In this document: piece after piece, positions 37,890 through 48,862 of the stretch | Layout of the letters: the number at the start of each line of letters is the position of its first letter | Position numbering within the stretch: position 1 is the first letter of the stretch | NCBI GenBank assembly: GCA_930367205.1 | Contig: OV884013.1 | Coordinates: forward strand, 88,537,333 to 88,601,332 | Reading direction: 5' to 3' | Source of the DNA: Acanthosoma haemorrhoidale | Lineage: Eukaryota > Arthropoda > Insecta > Hemiptera > Acanthosomatidae | DNA length: 64,000 nt | Notes under the pieces: model-generated | Databases searched by the model: none | The model's input: the letters and a program-made list of their open reading frames with translations, nothing else | Told to the model about the DNA's origin: nothing | Position numbers and translations under genes: made by a program

Positions 37890-39175
37890 ACTAACAATCA
37901 GGCCTGGTTAAATACTTTCTGTAGTCTATGACCACTCGGTATTTCTCCTAGTCCCATAACCCTTTCTTCTTTACTGCCCACAGGTTAATATTATACGGTG
38001 ACGTACTATTCCCCACCGTACCCTGTCTTTTTAATGCTTCGATCTCCTTCCTGATGTGTTGTCTCAGCGCCTGCGGGTACAACCTCTCTTTCACATATAT
38101 CACTCGCTCATGTTTCAGCGGAATTTCATGGACCGTCTTCCCCGTTACTCCTAGTTTGTTCCCCTCTTTGAAGGAGATATGCTCATAGTCTCTCCTAATC
38201 GACTCTCTTCAGTCCTTCTCCCGATTAATTACCCCGATTCTCGCATTATCATCCCTCACGGCTTCCGTACACCGGTATAATTTCTTCCCCAGCCTAATAG
38301 ACCACGTTCCCTCTCTGTACATCACTCGTGCTCCTACTCTTTCTATGAGGTAACACCAGATTATTCCCTCCCTACTACGTGTACTTTCAAACTCTCCTCC
38401 TTGGCCACCCACCTGTCCAATCCCATTGCCGTTTCCCCTTCGATTTCTCGAGGTGATCAGTCTACACGCGCTCGCCCGAAATCGGGGAGCCCCCTCGCTG
38501 ATACACAATCTGTCCGCCACCTTCCTGCTGAGGATTGTGCTTGAACTTCCGGTGTTTACCAGGCACCGTACTCCTCTCACCACTCGGATTATGGGTATAC
38601 CGCCGTAATCTCCTCCCACACTGTAATTGTTTAACGCGCGGTCACCTCTCTGCCAGCCCGCTTTGCAGGCCACCGTTTGCATTTTCTTTCCCGCTTCTGC
38701 ACCTCGATGTCTGCTTCCTACGTGGGCCCTGCTGCCATCTCCTTCGTAGTACCTGTTGCTGCTTCCGGGTTCTCCCTCTTCTTCCTCCGTTTCCGACGCT
38801 CCCGATGTCTTCGTCGATTCGGAGGGAGCCCTAGTTCACCCACACACTCTCTGGGTGTTAACTTCCATTGGTCCGTCCGGTCTGTATCTTCCAGCTCTTT
38901 GGAACATACATGGACGTTTTTGAGCGATGTGACCCTCCATTCCGCATTCGAAACATTTCGTGCGCGGGCACTGCGCTACTAGATGTCCGGTTCCCTCACA
39001 CCCATGACGTCGTCTGTCCTCTCTCCTTCCAATAATTCTAGCTCTTCTTCGGATTGTCCTCTTCCCTTCAGCCAGCGTCCTTTTATTCTCCTTATAATGT
39101 GGTTTTCTTCTTCTCCAAGTCTTCTGTTTCTTTTTTTTTTTTTTTTTTTATCAGATCTGACCCGTTGGTGAATAA
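37890..39175 (-). pseudogene. Gypsy-type gag-protease-RT remnant
   Basis: Read on the minus strand from 39175 down, a basic region leads to two damaged zinc knuckles (HGCEGTGHLVAQC, and CFECGMEGHIAQKR with its last cysteine replaced by arginine). Next comes a retroviral-type protease in the frame 38682-38209, with CLVNTGSSSTILSRKVADRL. The catalytic DTG is NTG here, so it would be inactive. Downstream (about 38155-37890) is the start of reverse transcriptase: YPQALRQHIRKEIEALKRQG, SPYNINLWAVKKKG and YRVVIDYRKY, interrupted by a stop. This order is that of Metaviridae-like LTR retrotransposons. No LTRs of its own were found. An A-rich run (T-rich on plus at 39131-39150) lies at its upstream edge. 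It is a dead fragment. Confidence 0.75.
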
Positions 39176-39188
39176 CTTATATATATAT

Positions 39189-39816
39189 TGTAACATTCAT
39201 GATATTTGAGAATATCATGGCCTGCAACCCTTCCAGCTGGTAAGCATCATCCCTTTGTGCTCTTAGGAGTGGGGATGAGATGAAGGGCGAGTCTTAGTCA
39301 GTCTTAGCTAACAGCCAGAGAGCAAAGCAGAGCAAGCTCCCGTTCTGTTGACGGTCATCAACACAAGCAGAAGAGAAGAAGAAGAAGAAGAAGAAGAAGA
39401 TTACACGGATATCATCGATTGGGTGATATTGATATTGTTTTTTTATTATGGATCCATTGAAAGGGATTGAGCTCAATTTTCAATTTTCATTTTTTTATAT
39501 AATTAATTAGTAGTAACTATCCTTGTTCAAAAGGAAATGAATATTTTTTTATATAATTTTTGTCAGCACTATTTATAATTATAAGTATTTGTTATAACCA
39601 TTTTACTTGTATATATTTCACAATTCCCAGTTTCTCAATTTATTAATAACTATAACATTAGCCTTGAGATCGGGCGATTCAATCGGGATAATTTCCTATG
39701 TCCAAGACATAAAAACAAGTTGAATTAAAGATCTCATGACGGACCTACCAAATTAGTTAAGGTCAATTGATCTAATAAATTAGGAAAAGAAATGGTAGAA
39801 AATGAGGTAGGTTTCA
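39189..39816 (+). repeat. 5' LTR of a compact LTR retrotransposon
   Basis: The 628-bp repeat runs TGTAACATTC to GGTAGGTTTCA, the usual TG..CA form, and is nearly identical to 41652-42300. It holds a perfect 9-bp inverted repeat, CATGATATT/AATATCATG (39198-39219), and eight GAA units (39375-39398). Left of it lies a TA-rich target, and an ATAT duplication on both outer sides is consistent with a 4-bp or longer even-sized target duplication in a TA array. Confidence 0.9.
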
Positions 39817-39817
39817 A

Positions 39818-39836
39818 TGGGGGCCGCTCCGGGATT
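39818..39836 (+). other. Putative primer binding site
   Basis: TGGGGGCCGCTCCGGGATT starts one base after the 5' LTR with TGG, the complement of a tRNA CCA end, and is the most GC-rich sequence nearby. This is the place where LTR elements prime minus-strand DNA. I cannot say which tRNA it matches. Confidence 0.55.
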
Positions 39837-39959
39837 AACTTCAAAAATTCTAAAGAAACCAAAGGAATTGTGAGGTATTGCATGTTAGAATAATAACTAG
39901 TACTAACTACTAACAATTTATATTTTTCTGATAATTTTACATTTGTTACACAGACACAA

Positions 39960-40961
39960 ATGACGAACACAAACATGTCCGGGTCAAAGTCAGGTATAAT
40001 AACGGTTGGGTCACAAGACCCCCCAGCCCCCGACCCCGAACCCACGATAAATCATTCCAAGATGTTACAACTAATCCTTGCCCAGTTAAACAGTCAATTT
40101 AACGCACTTAAAGAAAATAACAAAGAAATAAACGATAAATTAAACAGTCAATCAAACGCACTTAAAGAGAATAATAAAGAACAAAAAGAGTTGAGCGGGA
40201 AGTTTGATCAATTAAGGGAAGAAATAAAATCGGGAAGATCGGCTAAATTCGAACAAGGTTACACGGATGTAAACGATAAATTAGATAGACAATTACGAAT
40301 TTGTGAGGAGAGAACACTCCAAGGAAATAATAATGTAAATTCAAAATTAAAAGAAGAAATCATTCTATTGAAAAATACGACAGATCATGAAAAAACAAAT
40401 TTAACAAAGTCACAACTAGTTGATGCTGATTGTCAGACAGATCTTAGCTTATATTCAATTAAGGATAATGAAGAGAAAATGACTTCATTGGAGGATGAAC
40501 AGAAGATTGCAGATAACAATGATGAGTGTACCTCACGTCAACATGATCTAATAAAGCTTGACTATGAGAATAATATGAGTTTGTTGGAAAATAAATTTTC
40601 AGAGTTAGAAGATACAGCGAATATTAAGAAAGGAGAAGTGATTTCATTGAAAGATCAAATTACAGAGCATCAGCTGACAACCAGCAATAACGTGAAAAAT
40701 TTAAAAATAATTCAAAATAAAATTTTGGATATGAAGAAATTGGAATCTCAAATTCCAACTCATCTTGATGAAATTCCTTTTTGCGTGTTTGATTTGAACA
40801 ACATTAAAATTAATGAATGGAAGGCATTTAAAAATAATTACAGGGATGTTTTTTGTTCGATACAATATGACTTCAAAAAAAGAAAAAAAAATTATAGTTT
40901 TCTTTTATTATTTTCATTATTAAATGAAAATAATACTGATCGGATGACACATAAACTTTAG
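39960..40961 (+). CDS. Gag-like coiled-coil protein of the compact LTR element (333 aa)
   Basis: This is the only long frame between the two LTRs, starting with ATG 120 bp after the primer site. The N-terminal 30 residues are proline-rich (SQDPPAPDPEP). A long charged region rich in K, E, N, Q and L follows, with a partial internal repeat (LNSQFNALKENNKEINDK, then LNSQSNALKENNKEQKE), predicting extended coiled coils through about residue 265. Near the C-terminus, IPFCVFDLNNIKINEWKAFK recalls the start of gypsy-type gag core domains, where a substrate-binding W segment follows a helix bundle. The frame stops soon after (40961), so capsid, zinc knuckle, protease and polymerase are all absent. 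The element would therefore depend on proteins from a related full element. Assignment to gag rests on position and composition, not on a search. Confidence 0.6.
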   Translation: MTNTNMSGSKSGIITVGSQDPPAPDPEPTINHSKMLQLILAQLNSQFNALKENNKEINDKLNSQSNALKENNKEQKELSGKFDQLREEIKSGRSAKFEQGYTDVNDKLDRQLRICEERTLQGNNNVNSKLKEEIILLKNTTDHEKTNLTKSQLVDADCQTDLSLYSIKDNEEKMTSLEDEQKIADNNDECTSRQHDLIKLDYENNMSLLENKFSELEDTANIKKGEVISLKDQITEHQLTTSNNVKNLKIIQNKILDMKKLESQIPTHLDEIPFCVFDLNNIKINEWKAFKNNYRDVFCSIQYDFKKRKKNYSFLLLFSLLNENNTDRMTHKL

Positions 40962-41637
40962 AAGTTTATACAAACAAAAACAAAACTATTATTAGAAGTA
41001 TTGACCCTAGTAAAGTCTATGGAATTATCAGCAAGTGAAGCTTTTGCTTTCATTATCACTTAATCTATAAAACAGATCATAAATATTCTTTGAATGCTTA
41101 AGTCCATTATAATTAATTTTATAGCAAGGAAATAAAATGAGCTCATACAATTTTATACACGACAACGACCTCCCTATCTTTTCGTAACATTTATAATTTT
41201 TTTATAAACACTATCTTTTCACTCAGGTAAAATATTCAAATCACCCACACACACACACAACAATTTTTCTCTATTGTTACTAATTACCAGTAGAATTGTC
41301 TAGTATTTTAATTAAAAACCAATATGTATTACTAATCACACTCAACCGTCTTCTCAACAAATGTTTTCCAAATCGCGTTATGTTCCATAAAACAATGTGC
41401 CTTCGAACTAATCCATACTAATTAGCATAATAATTTAGTTAAGTAAAAAATTAAAACAACTTGTACGCTCTTCAAGCAATTTAAAACCTTGCAAAATTTG
41501 AACTATTATTATTATAAACTTTGTAAAATTTCAACACCCGTTATAAACAACCAATTCAACAAATCGAACGCAGCAACAAAATATTGTGGGTCCACTTAAA
41601 AAAAAAAAAAAGTTTCATAAATTTTTTTTTTTATTTA

Positions 41638-41650
41638 TAAGGGAAGGCAA
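41638..41650 (+). other. Putative polypurine tract
   Basis: AAGGGAAGG lies just upstream of the 3' LTR (41652), separated by a few bases. This is the expected site of plus-strand priming in LTR elements. Confidence 0.55.
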
Positions 41651-41651
41651 T

Positions 41652-42300
41652 TGTAACATTCATGATATTTGAGAATATCATGGCCTGCAACCCTTCCAGC
41701 TGGTAAGCATCATCCCTTTGTGCTCTTAGGAGTGGGGATGAGATGAAGGGCGAGTCTTAGTCAGTCTTAGCTAACAGCCAGAGAGCAAAGCAGAGCAAGC
41801 TCCCGTTCTGTTGACGGTCATCAACACAAGTAGAAGAGAAGAAGAAGAAGAAGAAGAAGAAGAAGAAGAAGAAGAAGAAGAAGATTACACGGATATCATC
41901 GATTGGGTGATATTGATATTGTTTTTTTATTATGGATCCATTGAAAGGGATTGAGCTCAATTTTCAATTTTCATTTTTTTATATAATTAATTAGTAGTAA
42001 CTATCCTTGTTGAAAAGGAAATGAATATTTTTTTATATAATTTTTGTCAGCACTATTTATAATTATAAGTATTTGTTATAACCATTTTACTTGTATATAT
42101 TTCACAATTCCCAGTTTCTCAATTTATTAATAACTATAACATTAGCCTTGAGATCGGGCGATTCAATCGGGATAATTTCCTATGTCCAAGACATAAAAAC
42201 AAGTTGAATTAAAGATCTCATGACGGACCTACCAAATTAGTTAAGGTCAATTGATCTAATAAATTAGGAAAAGAAATGGTAGAAAATGAGGTAGGTTTCA
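41652..42300 (+). repeat. 3' LTR of the compact LTR retrotransposon
   Basis: The 649-bp repeat is almost identical to the 5' LTR. The 21-bp length difference is accounted for by seven extra GAA units (15 here against 8). Only a few substitutions were seen by eye, which implies a recent insertion. It is followed directly by a TA array, the target. Confidence 0.9.
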
Positions 42301-43162
42301 ATATATATATATATATATCCGTTTGCACTAATGATATCACAAGGTATGATAATTACTGAAACTGGGCTCTAGTACAGCCCATAAATATAAAATATTGTTA
42401 AAATAAAATGGAGAGCAAATGCAAATTTAAAATGAATTAAATTATGTATCAAAACATTTTATTACAAAGAAAGATGTAATAATAGAAATGAGAGGTACTA
42501 AATATTTACAAATTTCGCTCTCGCATTTAGGTCACGGTTCTATACAACCTAGTCTCAGATAGTAATGTATTATATGGAGTAATGGCCTCCATTACCTTTT
42601 CTCCGGCAACACGAACACTTAAGGAGTTATTTTCAAAAACAACTCTAGTTCAAGGGCCGATGATTGGATTATTTGCAGAGACCCCATAGCAGTGTCATAT
42701 TAAAACTTCGATGTACTTACTCCATAAGCTACATTTTGTATGTTAGTCTAATGTTTGTTTAGTTTGTGAGATTTGCATTCTTGCAAGCGAATGCTGGAAA
42801 CGTTTTGATAACCCACTTGTTCTGCCCGAAGTTGGAATACATAAGAGAATCGATCCATTACCATCATCTGAAATTAAATTGCATTGCTAATAATTTACCA
42901 ATTCAACATCCCTCTTATACCTGCTAATATATATATATATATATAAGTTAAGGTTCGGACATCGTAGGCAGCCAGCCTAATCCTCAAGTCATCGGGAGGT
43001 AAACATCCCGAATGTATTTAGAGAGGCATTAAAAGGCTCAATAAACAGTCTTGTGACAACTCTCGATCTGTAATTACGTTCAACCTCTTTCCTTTTACTT
43101 CAAGTTTTTCGTTGACGATCATTAACTTATATATATAAATTATATATATTATATATATATAT
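42301..43162. repeat. TA microsatellites in intron 1
   Basis: Three TA arrays occur at 42301-42318, 42927-42945 and 43127-43162 (imperfect). The first is the apparent target of the LTR element. The sequence between them has no recognisable feature. Confidence 0.8.
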
Positions 43163-43809
43163 GTAAAATCTATACATGAATGCACTGCCCCCAAAAAACA
43201 GGACACTAATTTAATAAATTCGCTTATTATGCCTCAATAATGATCTTAATGTTATTTATTTTTGCCAACCCATTCAAATTATCAAAAAAAAAAACATCAT
43301 TTCTATTATTTTACCCTTATTATTGTTTCTTATACAATATTCTTATATAATATAAACCCTAGACGCCAGATTATTTCTCTGTACTGTTACTGAGTCCCAA
43401 AGACAATGGCATAAACAAAAGCGTTGAATGTTAAATACCTGTTTGCATGCCAAATACTGTATTTAATATTTCAACGTTGACTATTTATCTGTATTTATTT
43501 CTCGAGTTATGATATTAGTCTTATATTTCTTTAATACCATCATCTTCGTTACTATTCTTATCAATTGAAAAAAGGTTACAAAATGTAAAGTTATTAATTC
43601 TTTATATAATTCATTGAATATTTGTATATAATACTATTTTACAGCTGTTTCACTTAATTGTCGCATTGTACCTCATTCTGTATTTTTTAAATCTTAAAAT
43701 GCATTTATTCTTTATAAAGAGTTAATTTATTACTCATGACATTTTTTTAATAAATGTTTTTTACTCATAATTATTACTAGGAGCAACTATTTACTTACTT
43801 AAGCTAAAT

Positions 43810-43899
43810 TTTTTTTTTTTTTTTTCCTAAGCTCTCTAGTTAGAATTTTAGGATGAGGGAGAAATATAAAATATTTAGGGTGACCGGATCCTTGTACAT
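43810..43899 (-). mobile_element. Truncated SINE-A copy with 11-bp target duplication
   Basis: A T run (to 43825) and CCTAAGCTCTCTAG are followed by about 65 bp of family sequence (AGAATTTTAGGATGAGGGAG). The insertion is flanked by perfect TTAAGCTAAAT repeats at 43799-43809 and 43900-43910. This shows that SINE-A moves by target-primed reverse transcription with a polyA tail. It is severely 5'-truncated. Confidence 0.8.
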
Positions 43900-44548
43900 T
43901 TAAGCTAAATGTTAATGATAATCTTTTTGCATTATTCTTTGCTAACTATGTCTGTGCGAGTACCACCGCCGACAAAAAATAAAACCATTCATTCATTTAT
44001 ATTATTGTTTATATATTTTCACTTCATTATTCCTGTTTTATAGTATTTAACTGATAAATTTTATATCAATGTGATATCTTTATTCTGTCAACCTAAGCGG
44101 ATATCCCAACAAAACTACCCACACGAAAATATTCCGCTTACTGGGCTACATATAAATAAGGCTCTTCTAACAAGACTACCTGTCGTAGTGGCCATAGACA
44201 TGGGAAGTAATTGCACGCAGTTAGATAGGCTGGTTAATTCGCACGTAGGGACTGTTCCTTGGCCAAAGAGGATACTATTGGACCAAGACACTTTTTAGCA
44301 GGGGGTCGACAACCCCTTGTTCCCCCTGACGTGAACCCTGCTCCTTGATCGTTAGGATACCGGAGGTGGTCCTCACCACAACTCGGTGTCGTGGTTTATG
44401 AGTGGAGGCAACAGCCTCCTAAATCAATTTTGATACACTCGAGTTCCATCAAGTGCCAACTACTGAAATCCTAAAAACATTTCTTTTTAACTAACAATTA
44501 ATAATTTATTTATTAATTTTCCACCTCTAAACTGTTCTTATTGTTGTA

Positions 44549-44658
44549 CGAGGGTGGTCTGAAAAGTTTCCGACCTAACAAAGCTTTTATTGCACTAGCT
44601 TCTTTTTATTTTATTATCATCTTCATGTTGAGGTCGGAAACTTTTCAGACCACCTGTG
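44549..44658. mobile_element. Mariner-like MITE (110 bp)
   Basis: Terminal inverted repeats of about 28 bp share GGTGGTCTGAAAAGTTTCCG, differing mainly at the outer few bases, and TA dinucleotides lie at both borders (44547-44548 and 44659-44660). TA target duplication and this terminal sequence are typical of Tc1/mariner elements. The 54-bp centre is AT-rich with no coding capacity, so this is a nonautonomous deletion derivative. Confidence 0.85.
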
Positions 44659-46043
44659 TATACTAACTATTGCTTTAAATGGTTCAAAAGGTCCTTTGAA
44701 GTCAATGTAGCTTTACTTCTCAGTAAAATGACACCAATCAGAAGGGTAAGCTAATCTCTAACAGGTCCAGAATAAGCATGACTTTGGTTTAAATTGCGGG
44801 GATCGTATAGTATCACTTGTGCAGTCGATCCTTAATATATTTAATTTTGGTATCTACTGCTCTTGTAGTATCCACCGCTTTCAAATTCTGAGTTATGACC
44901 ATGTCTTACGTTTGCAGACCATAGACTATTTTTTTTCTGATTACCTACTGACCTACCTAATCACATGTACCTTATTACATTTTACTCTGTTGTAGTTAAA
45001 TTTTCAATTTTTATTTTATTACATACATTACCACACTGTCCCATCATCATAGCCCGGGGCCATTTACCTTCTCAGAAACTCTAATTGGTTTAACTTACAA
45101 TATTGTGTGTGGTAAATTTTGTCTAGACTTTGACTAAAATATATGATGTGGTAATATCGTTAATATAAATGGAAATTTGGGAATAGAAGTGCAGGTTTTC
45201 AGAAGAGCCAAAAAACAGTTACATTTTGGATTACGAATCACCCCATTTGTCGATTTTCTTTGTTCTAGGTCTGATGTTATCACTTCTTAACTTATTTTAA
45301 AAATTACTACAAACATTTTTGATAAAATTATAATAATATAACAAAATAACAAAAACAAAATCTCGATTTTTTATGTTCTTAAGATTCCATCTGTATAGAC
45401 GATAGTGGCATACAAAAAAAGTCCAGGCATTAAAAATTCATTTCGCAGTTGCGAACATGTATTCGGGACCTTTCTTGATAGATTAGCAGGGACACACTCG
45501 TCTTTAGTTGAAATAGAGCTGCTTAAACCATAAAAAAGATACTCTTAGTTATTATTTTGAACTCGTTGGTCACTTTCAGTGGCATAGTATTCCCAAGGAA
45601 TTCTTTGAGACTTTTTCTTAAATATTGAACGATGAGAAAAATGAGAGCTTTTGATCTGAAATAGGCTCTTAATCAAGAAACCTTATACGTTAAAAACGTT
45701 TGAAGAAAAACAACACCTAATTTCCAGTAAATTAAAAAATATCAGAGTAATTCTGTTTTTGTTTTTTTAAGAGTATACTTTCAAAGTTTAAGTTAAATTG
45801 GATACATTTTATGATCACCACTTCGTTTTTACGTAGTGGACACAGACTTAAAATTTTGGGCTCGGAAATTATGGATTAATTTCTGTTTTACATGATGGCT
45901 TACAAATTTATTCTCATTTGATTTACGATACATCAGTATTTAAAACATGTTGGTGGCTTTCTGTTTATAATATCCCTCCCTTTTTTTGGAGGTTAGGTAG
46001 AGTAAATAATTTCTTATTAATATATTTTATATATTTTTCTCAG

Positions 46044-46138
46044 GAAATGGAAGCAATGGACTACTATATAAATACCCAAATGAAAAAGTGGACGACTCGT
46101 TGATAATTGGGTTTCTAGGAGCTTACAGCCAAAAGCCG
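46044..46138 (+). CDS. Receptor guanylate cyclase-like gene, exon 2
   Basis: It is bounded by TATTTTTCTCAG (AG at 46042-46043) and CCG|GTAAGT (donor at 46139). Starting with the last two bases of a glycine codon, it encodes NGSNGLLYKYPNEKVDD and then SLIIGFLGAYSQKP. NGS is an N-glycosylation sequon, as expected for an ectodomain. The segment IIGFLGAYSQK corresponds to the first beta strand of the ANF-receptor (type I periplasmic binding) fold, where family members read like IGYLTA. The exon ends between codons and joins exon 3 in phase. Confidence 0.8.
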
Positions 46139-47120
46139 GTAAGTTCATGGTGCATGGATGTAGTATTAACTTGCCTTAGCTACATTATTTGTTCATTACC
46201 TAGTCGTGAAGTTTAAAATTTTTATATTTGGCTCGAAGCCTAAACTTAAAAGTAATTTGAAAAACATAGCCATGCTCTCTAAGCACTCAATCCCCCTTGG
46301 AGATGGTTTGGCTTAAGCTTTACATAGGATCATCGTTTTATGATAATCTAAGTAAGGTAAATTATGGCCACGGAGTATCCGATCCTCGCATAACTTCCAA
46401 GTTGCTCGAATATAGCACCCTTTCATTTTATGGCTTTCAGCATTTAGGCTGTGTCATCTGAAATAAGTAGTTTTAAAATTTATGATTATTTTTATTCTAT
46501 TCAAATATTGTGAAACATTGACTAGAACGGGTTTGCCATGGACAGTTTAAACATCACGTTTAAAGATATCAAAGATCGAAGGTGTAATTGTGAACACATG
46601 TTTCTAACGAAAATATTAAGGTACTAACACTCTATTAAGCATAACTATCAGATAAATAACGTCAATAGCTTGTCGGTGACAGTCCCAGACAACTTGGAGA
46701 TTTCAAGCAAACGATTTTTCTGGCCAGAAAATGGGGTGTAAATAAAAATAAATATTTCAACAGCACAAGGAAAGGACTAATGCAATGCTTACTTAAAATA
46801 CTTCTAATGAAATTAAATGTTTATAGTTTTGAGGTTGTTTGTAGAATTGTTTTTCCTCTTTTATGTATGTCGTTTATTTCTTCTCAAATTATTGACGCTA
46901 TAACTGTTCAGAAATTTTACCACAAGGTGTATGGGGACATAAACTTAATCGTCTATACTATTTATCTGATTCCACACTATCCGTCCTCTTTTTATGACTG
47001 CCAATGAAATTTGAGCATTCAACTCATTTCTAACTGATTTCTCTAAATCAGCCAATAAATCTAAACTAATAAATCTGAAAATGAACTAGTGAAATGATTA
47101 TTTTTAAAGCACATTCTTAA

Positions 47121-47470
47121 GGCCACGTGCACACATGCGGTTTTAGCCGTTTAGGTGCCACTGCAAGGCCGCAGTATTTCAATGCATACTTGTCCGTCAA
47201 GTGGTGAGGCTGTGGTACTGATGGATGCCTATCAGAGAAAACTTGGATGAGACCATATGAGACCCTTACCTACTCAATAGCCCACAATGGACTGAGGGAT
47301 CGTACGCGTGGGTGCGTCATCGTTGCGGTGATGTGAGCAGTACTAGGAAAAACAACCGCAAATGGGACATACATCCGGACCATAATAGCGTTGGAGCTAT
47401 GTGAAGATCCTATACTTCAAGCAGTAATCAAGGTACTGAAGCGGCAAATACCTCATGTGTGCACCGGGCC
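47121..47470. mobile_element. PIF/Harbinger-like MITE (350 bp)
   Basis: The ends are imperfect inverted repeats of about 40 bp: GGCCACGTGCACACATGCGG on the left, and on the right the reverse complement of GGCCCGGTGCACACATGAGG. Both borders carry TAA (47118-47120 and 47471-47473), a TWA-type 3-bp duplication as used by PIF/Harbinger transposases. The interior is comparatively GC-rich and has no convincing coding sequence, so the copy is nonautonomous. Confidence 0.75.
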
Positions 47471-47689
47471 TAAAGGTTCCCTTATAGAGTTTCCTCTCAG
47501 TCAAACTTGCTTTAAGACCCCATGCTCTGGCAACTTCTTCACTCTTTACTCTCTTCTCGGGCCAGAATCTAGCTTTCGATATTTTATCAGTAAATCTTCG
47601 GTACAGAGAGATGGGACACGATCCTGACACAGCAAGACCTCACCAGGGGCGTGGGCATAACCCGGCCTCTGACCAAAATAAGCTGTCAT

Positions 47690-48380
47690 AGGATTGGCCG
47701 AAATAAAACGCTCTCTCATTTTCTGCAGGCAGGAATGGCCTGCCTATATAAAACAGGAATTCTTAGATTTTTTAGACTCATAGTCTGAAAAAGCCAAGAA
47801 TTTTTCTACTGGCTCTCTGCACTGGCGCTTGTTGCTCTGCTCGAACCATGGGTTTCTTATTTAATTATCTTTGCACCTATCTTTCCTATTCTCACTAGCT
47901 TTAGTCTGAATTTGTCAGACACCACTCCTTCCTAGTGGAATTCTCTGGCTACGTCTCGCTAAAACTAGCACATGCTTGGAAGGGATCCTTTCCATGCAGA
48001 CAACGATCTCTGGGGCCCTACAAAATGTACCTATAGCGTCTTCTTCAGCGGTCCAGTCTGCAAATTTCCGGTTCGCACTCGCCTTTGAAATCCGGAATGT
48101 TTTCGACTACCCTCAGACTCCGAGTGTAAACTCGTGGTCATTCCAAGATTACGTAAACTACCTAGCCTCTACCTCTTCTTCTGAACATAGAGCTCTATCG
48201 GTGCTCACATACTGAGATCTTATGGAGCCAGATCAATAAACAAATACAAATTAATCTGCCAGCCAACTGGGCCCAGCAAAGGTCTAATACCACAGGTTTA
48301 TTCATATCTCTTTCTGACGCCCGTCGGGCAATGGCTGCGTCGACGAGATCCCCCCAATGGGTGGCCCCCGATACCCCATG
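47690..48380 (+). repeat. LTR-like repeat C, plus copy
   Basis: It shares long stretches with the reverse complement of 55320-56310, for example CTCGCTAAAACTAGCA and GTCATTCCAAGA. Both copies have a TATA box (TATATAAAA at 47745 here) about 70 bp before a shared CACTGGCGCTTG that could mark the transcription start. This layout is what one expects of an LTR, and no internal coding sequence adjoins either copy, so they may be solo LTRs. Exact termini could not be set. Confidence 0.5.
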
Positions 48381-48794
48381 TTAGTGACAGACCAGACGGG
48401 CAAACAAATAATGAAAATATACCAGTTTCTCTTCTTAGGAAAACCAAAAATGTCCTGAAACGTTGAGCGGTCGATAGAGAAGCTGTGATTTCAGATAGAG
48501 AGCTATATTGGACGTTAACTGAGTCACGTTCTGACTGCTATTTACACCCGAGGAAACAAAAACACACTAGAGATGAGGGGACCAATAAGAAGCAGTTAGT
48601 TCCATCAACTCGATTCCAATTGCTAATAACTCAATTTATATTCCGTACATTGGCGATGGTTCCATTAGAACGATTTCTAGGGGGTTCTGACCTCCCGTAT
48701 ATTTAATAAATTGTTAAGTTTTTATACGTTCATGAGTAGGTGGTTTTTTCTTTCAGAATATTCTTAGGGTTCAATAAAATAAAAAGTTCAATAG

Positions 48795-48796
<2 letters not shown>

Positions 48797-48862
<66 letters not shown>

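Larger units (their letters stand above)
37216..46043 (+). other. Intron 1 of the guanylate cyclase-like gene (inferred), rich in mobile DNA
   Basis: This is about 8.8 kb between donor GTTGGT (37216) and acceptor TTTTTCTCAG (46043). It holds a gypsy remnant, a compact LTR element, a SINE-A copy, a mariner-like MITE and several TA arrays (42301-42318, 42927-42945, 43127-43162), each listed separately. An open frame at 44071-44298 has no recognised homology. The rest is AT-rich with nothing visible. Confidence 0.55.

Noticed and set aside
44071..44298. 75-codon frame in intron 1
   Set aside because: No family resemblance, and no acceptor/donor pair that keeps the cyclase frame. Possible transposon debris only.
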